Shown: positions 42,532 through 49,214 of the stretch, in pieces | Position numbering within the stretch: position 1 is the stretch's first letter | Layout: each line of letters opens with the position of its first letter | DNA from: Rubrivirga sp. SAORIC476 | Lineage (GTDB): Bacteria > Bacteroidota > Rhodothermia > Rhodothermales > Rubricoccaceae | Direction of reading: 5' to 3' | Length of the DNA stretch: 64,000 nt | Assembly: GCF_002283555.1 (NCBI RefSeq) | Contig: NZ_MVOI01000003.1 | Span: forward strand, 1,967,578 to 2,031,577 | Notes under the pieces: generated by a model | The model's database searches: none | What the model was told of the DNA's origin: nothing | Seen by the model: the letters and a program-made list of their open reading frames with translations, nothing else | Made by a program: the position numbers and the translations under genes

Positions 42532-43311
42532 TTACGCCTGATTCGGTCGGGTCGGGAGGGCGGAAATATGCACCACCGTCTCTCCCGGGGCGCTCTGCAC
42601 CGTGAGTGACGCCCCGACCGACTCGGCCTGCATGAGCATTCCGAACACACCGTACCGCCCCGTCTGGGCCAGGGTCGCGATGTCGTCTGGGACCTCCCAC
42701 CCGTTGCCGTCGTCCCGAATAGTGAACTCCACACGCTCCGTGAATGTGCTCAGGCGGATGTCGATGGTGAGCGGAGGGCCGTGCAGGGCGGCATTGCCGA
42801 TGGCCTCCTGTGCGATCCGGAACAGCGCGAGCCGAGTCTCGGCGGGCAGGTCGTCGTCGTCGAGGTCCAGGGAGACGGCGATGGCGGGGTGGTTCGCGCG
42901 GAACCGCTCGACGTGGGCGGTGAGGGCGGCGGCGAGCCCGAACGGGCCGAGCGCGGGGGGGCGCAGGCCCTCGCTGACCGCCCGGAGTTGCTGCACGACG
43001 CCCGAGACATCGGGGGGCGCCACGGGGAGACCGAGGTGGGTCGAGACGCGGGCGTCCATGCCGAGCGCCAGCAGGTCCTGCACGGGCCCGTCGTGAAGGA
43101 CCGCAGCGAGCCGCCGGTGGTCGCGCTCGGCCCGGGCGAGGCTGAGCCGGGCCTGCTGCTCGGCCTGCTGGGCCCGGCGGTCTGCCTCGCGCGCTCGCCG
43201 CGCCGCCCGCGCGCAGACCCAGCCCGCAACTAGAGCCGCGACCAGCCAGGGAAGAAGAGCCACGAGAGGGAGTCCGGCGGCGACCAGGATCGTGAGGAAG
43301 ACACTCGGCAT
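42532..43311 (-). CDS. sensor histidine kinase, NarL/DesK type (HK2), short sensor
   Basis: A 259-aa kinase. One or two N-terminal hydrophobic segments (VFLTILVAAGLPLVALLPWL) are present without a large extracytoplasmic domain. A coiled coil follows, then the HisKA_3 motif RRLAAVLHDGPVQDLLALGM. The HATPase has IAQEAIGNAALHGP and IRDDGNGWEV. It shares the block EGLRPPALGPFGLAAALTAH with HK1, so the two are paralogues from duplication. It is the first signalling gene after precursor C. Confidence 0.9.
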   Translation of the reverse strand: MPSVFLTILVAAGLPLVALLPWLVAALVAGWVCARAARRAREADRRAQQAEQQARLSLARAERDHRRLAAVLHDGPVQDLLALGMDARVSTHLGLPVAPPDVSGVVQQLRAVSEGLRPPALGPFGLAAALTAHVERFRANHPAIAVSLDLDDDDLPAETRLALFRIAQEAIGNAALHGPPLTIDIRLSTFTERVEFTIRDDGNGWEVPDDIATLAQTGRYGVFGMLMQAESVGASLTVQSAPGETVVHISALPTRPNQA

Positions 43312-43380
43312 CGCTTCCTGGTCAACGTCGCACCGTCTGGGGCGCGATCCGCGACGGAGGCCGCAGGCTGAGAGGATGTC

Positions 43381-43731
43381 CTACAACGCCCACGGGTCGG
43401 AGGCCCGCCAGTCGACGGCGTCGATGGCGCGGTCGACGACGGCGACGGCGCGGTCTCGGGCTTCATCCCACCCGCCCGCAACCGCGTCGAGGGCGTCGTC
43501 GCTGAGGACGGGCGCGGGGTGCGGGAGTTCGATGAACGCTTCCCCGTCGAGCCCTTCCAGGGGCGCCTCGCCGGGCTCCACGAAGTACACGGTTCGGCCC
43601 GGGGCGCGGATGCCCCAGTCGGCCAGGACGGTGTGGGCGCGGGCCTTCATCCGACGCCGGAGGGACGGGTCGGTGGCTGCGGCCGAGAGGAGCTCGCGGA
43701 GCGGGCGCTGAGAACTGAAGGCGTTCGACAT
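43381..43731 (-). CDS. RiPP precursor C: NHLP-like leader, Cys-free amphipathic core
   Basis: A 116-aa precursor-like protein. The leader resembles the nitrile-hydratase alpha type (RRRMKARAHTVLADWGIRAP, TVYFVEPGEAPLEG) and ends LSDDALDAVAGG. The 29-residue core starts WDEARDRAVAVVDRAIDAVD and ends SDPWAL. It has no Cys and one Ser, so it cannot carry lanthionine rings; it looks like an amphipathic helix. A sigma-54-type promoter lies 30-45 bp upstream, and the two-component genes follow in the same direction. Confidence 0.85.
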   Translation of the reverse strand: MSNAFSSQRPLRELLSAAATDPSLRRRMKARAHTVLADWGIRAPGRTVYFVEPGEAPLEGLDGEAFIELPHPAPVLSDDALDAVAGGWDEARDRAVAVVDRAIDAVDWRASDPWAL

Positions 43732-43760
43732 CGGGAGGGAGGGAGGGGTGCGAAAGGGGG

Positions 43761-43776
43761 TTCAATCCCCGTGCCG
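43761..43776 (-). promoter_or_regulatory. sigma-54-type promoter CGGCACG-GGGA-TTGAA for precursor C
   Basis: Read on the minus strand it matches GGCACG-N4-TTG with correct spacing; the -12 half ends AA. Inferred transcription start is near 43750, 19 nt before the precursor C ATG. Confidence 0.55.
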
Positions 43777-43817
43777 CGGGGCTAGGAGGGCCCGCGGAGG
43801 GGATGGGGCCGGTCGAG

Positions 43818-43845
43818 TAGAGGGCGCCCTCGGCCGGGTAGGGCT
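43818..43845 (-). promoter_or_regulatory. weak TAGAG/TAGGGCT half-sites upstream of precursor C promoter
   Basis: TAGAGGG (43818-43824) and TAGGGCT (43839-43845) lie about 68-95 bp before the inferred transcription start. They resemble the TAGAGCC sites of the other units but are imperfect. Confidence 0.25.
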
Positions 43846-43889
43846 GTCGCTCTGTCGGGCGGGGGGCGCCGAGAGGCGCGAAATGACGA

Positions 43890-43922
43890 GACGGGCGGCC
43901 GGCGTCATGCAGACCGCCCGTC
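43890..43922 (-). terminator. hairpin after precursor D
   Basis: A perfect 9-bp stem GACGGGCGG / CCGCCCGTC with a 15-nt loop, extendable by an A-T pair. On the minus strand it is followed by TCGTCATTTCGC. It is a likely terminator of the precursor E-D unit. Confidence 0.55.
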
Positions 43923-43945
43923 TTCAGAGCGGAACGGGATCGGGG

Positions 43946-44095
43946 CTAGGCGACCGGGTCGCCGTCGGGGGTCCAGGGGTCGTCGGGGGTCCAGGTCCAG
44001 TCCCCGTCGGCGCCACCGGCGACGTCCTCGAGCTGGCTGTCGTCCAGTTCGTTGGGGTCGAAGGTGTCGGGGGTCTCGTTGTTGGTCGTGCTCAT
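43946..44095 (-). CDS. RiPP precursor D: short leader, Trp/Pro/Asp core
   Basis: A 49-aa peptide. The leader (28 residues) ends LDDSQLEDVAGG. The 21-residue core, reading ADGDWTWTPDDPWTPD and ending GDPVA, contains two WTP repeats (WTWTPDD and PWTPDGD) and no Cys. It is unlike lanthipeptides; an unmodified or otherwise modified Trp-rich acidic peptide is possible. It lies 25 bp after precursor E and is followed by a hairpin. The DDSQLEDVAGG end is a standard double-glycine cleavage site. Confidence 0.82.
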   Translation of the reverse strand: MSTTNNETPDTFDPNELDDSQLEDVAGGADGDWTWTPDDPWTPDGDPVA

Positions 44096-44120
44096 GGGAT
44101 CAGGGGTCGATGTTGGGAGG

Positions 44121-44333
44121 TCAGGCAGACGCGGAGGAGTCCGCGCGCCAGTCCACGAGGAAGTCGGCCGCGGCCCGGTAGACCTCATCCGAGACGAGGC
44201 TCCCCCCGACGACGGCGTCGAGGGCATCCGGGTCGAGGGATACCGAGCCCAGAGCGGTCTCGTGGATCGCGTCGGCGAGCCGACACGCGGTGGTTCGGTA
44301 GCTCTCGGTGGAGCCAGCAGGCTGGGGAGTCAC
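44121..44333 (-). CDS. RiPP precursor E: double-glycine leader, Cys-free core
   Basis: A 70-aa peptide starting at GTG 44333. The leader (44 residues, with one Cys) ends LDPDALDAVVGG. The 26-residue core begins SLVSDEVYRAAADFLVDWRA and ends DSSASA, with no Cys. The GTG overlaps the TGA of a 30-codon upstream ORF (GTGA), so translation may depend on it. It shares a transcript with precursor D, and a sigma-54-type promoter lies upstream. Confidence 0.75.
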   Translation of the reverse strand: MTPQPAGSTESYRTTACRLADAIHETALGSVSLDPDALDAVVGGSLVSDEVYRAAADFLVDWRADSSASA

Positions 44334-44422
44334 GGTCGGGAGAGGGCAGGGGACGGACGAGGCTCGCCGCCCGAGCGTCGCGAGACGGTGGGCAGCAAGC
44401 CCGCTGTGTCCGTGGTCGACAT
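44330..44422 (-). CDS. 30-codon upstream ORF coupled to precursor E
   Basis: ATG at 44422 opens STTDTAGLLPTVSRRSGG and stops in a GTGA overlap with the precursor E start. It begins about 31 nt after the inferred sigma-54 transcription start. It may be a leader peptide that couples translation, or the true N terminus of precursor E separated by a frameshift. No homology was recognised. Confidence 0.35.
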   Translation of the reverse strand: MSTTDTAGLLPTVSRRSGGEPRPSPALSRP

Positions 44423-44463
44423 CGCGGGAGGCGGACCGGCGGGAGCCGGCCCGCCCTCACTTG

Positions 44464-44479
44464 TCCAACGACCGTGCCC
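44464..44479 (-). promoter_or_regulatory. sigma-54-type promoter GGGCACG-GTCG-TTGGA for precursors E-D
   Basis: Read on the minus strand it has GGCACG-N4-TTGGA, the same -12 half as two other promoters of the locus. Inferred transcription start is near 44453. Confidence 0.55.
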
Positions 44480-44530
44480 GCCCGCTCCACCGCCCCTTCA
44501 CCGGTGCCCGGCCCGGTGCCGTGGCGCTCC

Positions 44531-44559
44531 GGCTCTATCTCGTCGCGCGGGCTAGAGCC
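44531..44559 (-). promoter_or_regulatory. inverted TAGAGCC repeat, putative activator site
   Basis: GGCTCTA at 44531-44537 and TAGAGCC at 44553-44559, 7-bp perfect arms. It begins 78 bp upstream of the inferred transcription start, the same distance as the inverted repeat before the precursor B operon (79 bp). Confidence 0.5.
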
Positions 44560-44610
44560 CGGGTGCTAGTGGCCTCGCCTCGGGCCCTCCACGGACGCCC
44601 CGAGGTGGCG

Positions 44611-44991
44611 CTACGCGGCGCGCAGGGTCGTGGCGACGCGGTCGACGCGCTGGTCGGGCGCGATCCAGCGGCCGTCGCCGCCTGCGACGGGGTAGGCGTT
44701 GGGCGTGCCCGGCACCATCGACCGCGACGCGCGCGCGGGCACCTTGCGGTAGCGGACGCCCTGCCACCAGAACAGCGCGCCCGGGGGCAGCAGCACGAAC
44801 GCGACCGCCTGGGGCCGTGCCGGGGGGACCTCCACGCCGCACCGGGCCAGGGCGGCCTCGGCCGAGATCCCCTCCGCGAGCGCGAGCGCGACCGCCATCG
44901 CACGCGGGGCCTCTGCGGCCGCCTCGGGCGCCAGCCGGGCCAGCGCGCGGTCGACGGCCACGCGGACATCGTCGGGGGTGGGGGAGGGCAT
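44611..44991 (-). CDS. hypothetical protein downstream of rpoN
   Basis: A 126-aa protein of unknown function. The helical N-terminal half includes DDVRVAVDRALARLAPEAAA. The beta-rich C-terminal half is VAFVLLPPGALFWWQGVRYR, then VAGGDGRWIAPDQRVDRV. No signal peptide is seen. The ATG at 44991 is chosen; an ATG further up would overlap rpoN more closely. It follows rpoN by 60 bp on the same strand, so it is probably co-transcribed with it, but no link to sigma-54 function is known to me. Confidence 0.7.
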   Translation of the reverse strand: MPSPTPDDVRVAVDRALARLAPEAAAEAPRAMAVALALAEGISAEAALARCGVEVPPARPQAVAFVLLPPGALFWWQGVRYRKVPARASRSMVPGTPNAYPVAGGDGRWIAPDQRVDRVATTLRAA

Positions 44992-45051
44992 GGGGCCTCG
45001 TGCGTAGGGCGTGGGCGTGAGAACGCTCTCCGCCGCACCATGCTCCACGTT

Positions 45052-46548
45052 CTACGCCAGCACGATCTGCCGCCGGAGCCGCGCCACCGGGATGTTGAGC
45101 TGCTCGCGGTACTTCGTCACCGTGCGCCGGGCGATGGGGTAGCCCTCGCCCGCCAGCAGGTCGGCCAGCTTCTGGTCGCTGTGGGGCTTGGTCTTGTCCT
45201 CCTTGCCGACGATCCGCTCCAGGAGCGCCTTGACCTCCTTGTTGGAGACCTCCTCGCCGTCGTCGCCGGTGATGCCCTCGCTGAAGAAGTGCTTCAGCTC
45301 GTAGACGCCGTACTCGGTCTGGACGTACTTGCCGTTGACGACGCGCGACACCGTCGAGATGTCCATCTTGATGATGTCCGCGATGTCCTTCAGGATCATC
45401 GGCTTGAGGTTGCCCTCGCCGTGCTCGAAGAACTCGTGCTGCACCTCCACGATGGCCTCCATCACCTTCAGGAGCGTGTTGCGGCGCTGCTGGATGGAGT
45501 TGATGAACCACCGCGCGGACTCCATGCGGGTCTTGAGGAAGTCCTTCGTCTCGCGCGCCTTCGGGTCGCCCTTGGTCTTCTTGGCCGCGAGGTCGTTCCA
45601 CATGTTCCGGTAGTGCCGGGACACGCGCAGCTCGGGGGCGTTGCGGCCGTTGAGCGAGATGCGGAAGTCCTCGCCGTCGCGCTCGACGGTGAAGTCGGGC
45701 GTGATGTAGTTGGTCTGGACGGCGAAGTCACCCTCGCCGGGCTTCGGGTCGAGGCTGCGGACGAGGTCGAAGGCCTCCTTGAGGTCGTACTCGTCGATGC
45801 CGAGCTTGCGCTGGATGGCATCGAAGTGCTTCATCGTGAACGCCTTGTAGCAGTCCCGGAGCATGTCGATGGCGTTCTCGCGGCCGTCGACCTCGTTGCC
45901 CATCATGTCGAGCTGGACGAGGAGGCACTCGCGGAGGTCGCGTGCGGCGATGCCGACCGGGTCGAGGCGCTGGATCTTGGAGAGCACGCGCTCGACGTCG
46001 GCCTCGGTGAGGACGACGCCGTAGTTGAACATGACATCGTCGAGGATCGACTCGACGGGGCGCCGCAGGTAGCCGTCCTCGTCGATGGAGCCGATGATCT
46101 GGTCGGCGACGAGTTCTTCGGTGTCGGTCAGGTCCAGCAGGCCGACCTGGTCGCGGAGGCCCTCGGCGAGCGACGACATGGCGGCCATGGGGGTCTCGCG
46201 CTCGTCCTCCTCGGCGGAGCGGTCGACCTCGGCCTTGTAGCCGTAGAGGTCGTCGGGGGCGTTGAGGAATTCGTCCCAGTCGAACTCGTCGTCGGAGGAG
46301 TTCTGGGGGTCGTCCGAGGGGAGGTCGTCGTCGCGGTCGTCGTTGGAGCCGTCGTCGGTGGGCTCGTCGGCGTTGTCGAGCTGGAGATCGTCTTCCTCCT
46401 CGCCTTCCTCCAGGAGCGGGTTGGCCTCCATCTCGGCCTTGATGCGCTGTTCGAGCGCGAGCGTGGGCAGTTGCAGCAGCTTGATGTACTGGATCTGCTG
46501 CGGCGAGAGCTTCTGCTGGAGGCTTTGTTTCTGGTGGAGATTGAGCAT
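45052..46548 (-). CDS. rpoN: RNA polymerase sigma-54 factor RpoN
   Basis: A 498-aa alternative sigma factor. Region I is the Gln/Leu-rich QQKLSPQQIQYIKLLQLPTL. The acidic region II (LLEEGEEEDDLQLDN) follows. The core-binding domain is next (YLRRPVESILDDVMFNYGVV, LRECLLVQLDMMGNEVDGRE). The C-terminal DNA-binding part ends with the RpoN box ARRTVTKYREQLNIP. The start at 46548 (MLNLHQKQSLQQ) fits the family. It is encoded next to a sigma-54 activator and four putative sigma-54-type promoters in the peptide locus, though RpoN is usually also used for housekeeping. Confidence 0.96.
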   Translation of the reverse strand: MLNLHQKQSLQQKLSPQQIQYIKLLQLPTLALEQRIKAEMEANPLLEEGEEEDDLQLDNADEPTDDGSNDDRDDDLPSDDPQNSSDDEFDWDEFLNAPDDLYGYKAEVDRSAEEDERETPMAAMSSLAEGLRDQVGLLDLTDTEELVADQIIGSIDEDGYLRRPVESILDDVMFNYGVVLTEADVERVLSKIQRLDPVGIAARDLRECLLVQLDMMGNEVDGRENAIDMLRDCYKAFTMKHFDAIQRKLGIDEYDLKEAFDLVRSLDPKPGEGDFAVQTNYITPDFTVERDGEDFRISLNGRNAPELRVSRHYRNMWNDLAAKKTKGDPKARETKDFLKTRMESARWFINSIQQRRNTLLKVMEAIVEVQHEFFEHGEGNLKPMILKDIADIIKMDISTVSRVVNGKYVQTEYGVYELKHFFSEGITGDDGEEVSNKEVKALLERIVGKEDKTKPHSDQKLADLLAGEGYPIARRTVTKYREQLNIPVARLRRQIVLA

Positions 46549-46595
46549 CGGAGGGACGGGCGACCCGGGGGGTATCGGGGGGACGCGGGGGCCGT

Positions 46596-47237
46596 TTAAG
46601 AGGCGGTGGCGGGGGCCGGGGCGGGGTCTTGCGGGCCGATGCCCACGTCCTCGCGGCGCTGCTGGAGCGTGTCGCGAAAGCGGGCCACCCAGTCGGCGCC
46701 GTACTTGCGGGTGAGGGGGCGATCCAGGAAGTCGGCGAGTTGGACGCCGGTGCGTCGGCCGTGGGGGACGGCGGAGTCGCAGAGCGAGATCCGCTCGTAG
46801 TTGATCACGTCGACGGCGTCGGCGCCCTCGCCGAAGGTCTCGATGCGGACGGGGTAGAGGTGGCACGAGACGGGCTTCTCGAAGCCGATCTTGCCGTCCC
46901 AGAAGGCCTGCTGGAGGGAGCACTTGGCGACGGCCGACTGGGCACCGCCGTCGTAGACCACGAACACGCACTCGCGATTGCGGACCGTGGTGGTGTGGTA
47001 GCCGGAGCGCTCGTCGCCTTCCCAGACGCCCTTGCGGGCGATCTCGGCGCGGGCCTCGGGCCGGAGCTTGTGCTCGACGACCGGGAGGGCGTCCTCGAGG
47101 GCCTGTCGCTCGTCGGCGTCGACGGGGGCGCCGCGGTCGCCGTGGACGCAGCACGCGCCGAAGCAGGAGCCCAGGTGGCACGCGAAGGGCGCGTCGAGGA
47201 GGGCGTCGGAGACGAGAACGTGGTCGACTGCAAACAT
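46596..47237 (-). CDS. DUF3109 family protein
   Basis: A 213-aa cysteine-rich cytoplasmic protein. A Cys cluster is seen in PFACHLGSCFGACCVHGDRG, then CSLQQAFWDG, PVSCHLYPVRI and ISLCDSAVPHG, as in the DUF3109 family, which may bind an Fe-S cluster or zinc. Function is unknown; the family is widespread in Bacteroidota. The ATG at 47237 is preceded by TACGTTGG 5 nt upstream, suggesting a leaderless transcript. It lies 48 bp upstream of rpoN, and could be co-transcribed with it. Confidence 0.88.
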   Translation of the reverse strand: MFAVDHVLVSDALLDAPFACHLGSCFGACCVHGDRGAPVDADERQALEDALPVVEHKLRPEARAEIARKGVWEGDERSGYHTTTVRNRECVFVVYDGGAQSAVAKCSLQQAFWDGKIGFEKPVSCHLYPVRIETFGEGADAVDVINYERISLCDSAVPHGRRTGVQLADFLDRPLTRKYGADWVARFRDTLQQRREDVGIGPQDPAPAPATAS

Positions 47238-47241
47238 GACG

Positions 47242-47249
47242 CCAACGTA
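47242..47249 (-). promoter_or_regulatory. putative -7 element TACGTTGG directly before a start codon
   Basis: Read on the minus strand; a TAnnTTTG-like element whose end is 4 nt from the DUF3109 ATG, implying a leaderless mRNA. Confidence 0.35.
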
Positions 47250-47427
47250 GGGGCTGGCACGGTCTGCGGTCAACGGAAAACGCCGGGGGCAGGCGAATGT
47301 CGGGGCTGGGCCGACACCGGGCCGAGGCAGGGAAGACTGGTGTTCGCACCGACACCGAGAAGGGAGAAATGCGAACGGGGCGGGAGACCGGGGTCCCCCG
47401 CCCCGTGGCGGTGCCTGCGGGGCCGCG

Positions 47428-48000
47428 TCAGCGGGCGAGCGTGATGCGCTGCGTGAAGCGAACCGTGTCGCCGGACGCCGGGCGGATCTCGGCGACGACG
47501 ACGTAGACGCCGTTGGCGAGTGCGTCGGCAGCGAGCGTGAGCGGGTAGGTGCCCGCGTCGCGCGCGCCCTGCGCCAGCCGGGCGACCTCGCGGCCGAGCA
47601 CGTCCACGACGCGGACGTCGACCTCGGCGGCCTGGGCGAGCGTGAGCGGGACCGTCGCCGTCCGGGAGAACGGGTTCGGGAACGCGGCGTCGAGCGCGGT
47701 CTCGGCGGCCGTGGCGGACGCGCGCGTCGGCGCCGCGGCGAGGACCGGCCCGGCGAGGCCGGTGAGGCGGACCGGGCCGCCGTCGGCGACCAGCCGCATC
47801 GGGGCGTCGAGGCGGGCCACGCTGTAGGTCCCGGCGGCGACCCAGACCTCGGCGCCGTCGGCGGCGAGGAGCATCGGTGAGTCGAGCGAGGTGACGCGGA
47901 GCGGGCCGTCGCGGAGTGGCCCGTCGCGGGAGTCGGTGCGGGCGGTCTGCGCAGTGGCGCTGCCGGCGACGAGCGCCAGCAGGAGAAGGAAACGGGTCAT
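47428..48000 (-). CDS. secreted protein with type IX secretion (Por) C-terminal sorting domain
   Basis: A 190-aa exported protein. The signal peptide is TRFLLLLALVAGSATAQT. A ~80-residue repetitive region of short beta repeats follows (TSLDSPMLLAADGAEVWVAA; ARLDAPMRLVADGGPVRLTG). The C-terminal domain begins AFPNPFSRTATVPLTLAQAA and contains VRVVDVLGREVARLAQG and GVYVVVAEIRP, typical of T9SS type-A sorting domains. It would be exported through type IX secretion and attached to the surface. It forms a pair with the upstream gene on the same strand. Confidence 0.88.
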   Translation of the reverse strand: MTRFLLLLALVAGSATAQTARTDSRDGPLRDGPLRVTSLDSPMLLAADGAEVWVAAGTYSVARLDAPMRLVADGGPVRLTGLAGPVLAAAPTRASATAAETALDAAFPNPFSRTATVPLTLAQAAEVDVRVVDVLGREVARLAQGARDAGTYPLTLAADALANGVYVVVAEIRPASGDTVRFTQRITLAR

Positions 48001-48038
48001 GACACGAGGGGGCAGGAGGGACGGGGGGCGACGGCGGC

Positions 48039-49214
48039 TCACTGGAGCGTGACGAGCACGAGCACCAGGCCGGTGCCCTCGTCGAGGGACGTCATGGCCT
48101 TGCCGAGCACGGCGCCCTGGGACTGGGCCGAGTCGGTGACGCGCTGGGCGTGGCCGGGCGTGTCCGAGGTGGTGAGGAGGTCGCCGGGGCGGATGGGCCC
48201 GTTGGAGGCGTCGGCGTAGGCGTAGACGCGACCCGTGAGCGCGACCGGGTGGTCGCCGTCGGCGATGGTGCCGTCCTGGCGAAGGGTGAGGCCGGGGCGG
48301 ATGCCGCCGGCGCCGCTGACGATGCCCGCGACGGTGCGGTCATAGGCACGGTCGGCCACGCGGAGCGCGCCCGGCACGTCGGGGTCGATGGCGACCACCA
48401 TGCCCGGCGCGAGAATGGGCGAGTCGGCGATCATGAAGGGCTCGGCGATGTCGCTGCCACCCCGGAGTTCGAGGGCGTCGCTCCGGATGTCGCCCTGGAC
48501 CGAGAACACGCCGGTGGACGCGGGCGAGCCGTCTTCGGCGAACCGGTCGGAGAAGGAGGTGACGGAGAACTGCGCCACCTGCGTCCGGGTGTTCTGGGCG
48601 TCGACGAAGACGAAGTTGAGGCGGTCGTCGGTGTCATCGCCCCAGGCGATCTCGGCGTCCTTGTTGCCCGCGGTCGTCTCCTTGCCCGGGCTGGCTCGCT
48701 CGACGAGCTGGAAGAGGGCGAAGTCGCTGTCGTCCTGGATGCGGATGCCGTACGGGTTGGTGGCCTCGCCGCCGAACGGGAACGGCGCGACGCCGGTGGC
48801 GACCCACTGGTTGCCGAAGGCGAGGCTGCCGAAGGTGCCGGTCTGGCGCTGCCCGACGACGCCGGTGGAGCGGACGAGGAACTGCGGGTCGAGCGAGCTC
48901 TGGTCGGTCACGACCGCGAAGTCGCCGTCGTTCTGATCCGCGATGAGGTACAGGGAGCCGGGCGCGACGCCGCCCGAGTTGCCCGTGATCGAGAAGCGGA
49001 ACCGGTTGTTCTGGTTGCCGCCGTTGGTGCGGGTGATGGCGAAGGGAGACAGGCCGCCGGTGGTGTTCTTGATGATGTCCACGAGGGCCGTCGGGGCCGC
49101 GTGGTCGCCGACGCGGAGGCCGTCCTCGATGCGGACTTCGTCGAGGAAGGTGACCTGGGCGTGCACGGCGGTCGTCAGAACGAGCGCGAGGGCGAGGGTG
49201 GCAAGGAGACGCAT
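48039..49214 (-). CDS. secreted hypothetical protein
   Basis: A 391-aa protein with a signal peptide (RLLATLALALVLTTAVHAQ). The mature part is beta-rich, and its C-terminal third (SDIAEPFMIADSPILAPGMV, then VAIDPDVPGALRVADRAYDR, TVAGIVSGAGGIRPGLTL) matches a repeated theme seen in large surface proteins of marine bacteria. I recognise this only loosely (phage tail-fibre/adhesin-like) and give no function. There is no T9SS sorting domain. Upstream ATGs exist in the AT-rich leader, but the signal-peptide Met at 49214 is preferred. It is followed by the sorting-domain protein 38 bp later. Confidence 0.75.
   Translation of the reverse strand: MRLLATLALALVLTTAVHAQVTFLDEVRIEDGLRVGDHAAPTALVDIIKNTTGGLSPFAITRTNGGNQNNRFRFSITGNSGGVAPGSLYLIADQNDGDFAVVTDQSSLDPQFLVRSTGVVGQRQTGTFGSLAFGNQWVATGVAPFPFGGEATNPYGIRIQDDSDFALFQLVERASPGKETTAGNKDAEIAWGDDTDDRLNFVFVDAQNTRTQVAQFSVTSFSDRFAEDGSPASTGVFSVQGDIRSDALELRGGSDIAEPFMIADSPILAPGMVVAIDPDVPGALRVADRAYDRTVAGIVSGAGGIRPGLTLRQDGTIADGDHPVALTGRVYAYADASNGPIRPGDLLTTSDTPGHAQRVTDSAQSQGAVLGKAMTSLDEGTGLVLVLVTLQ

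Noticed and set aside
43381-44333. Calling precursors C, D and E lanthipeptides
   Set aside because: Their cores have no Cys, so lanthionine rings cannot form.
44308-46599. A 763-codon plus-strand ORF
   Set aside because: It lies opposite rpoN; a frame left open only by GC bias.
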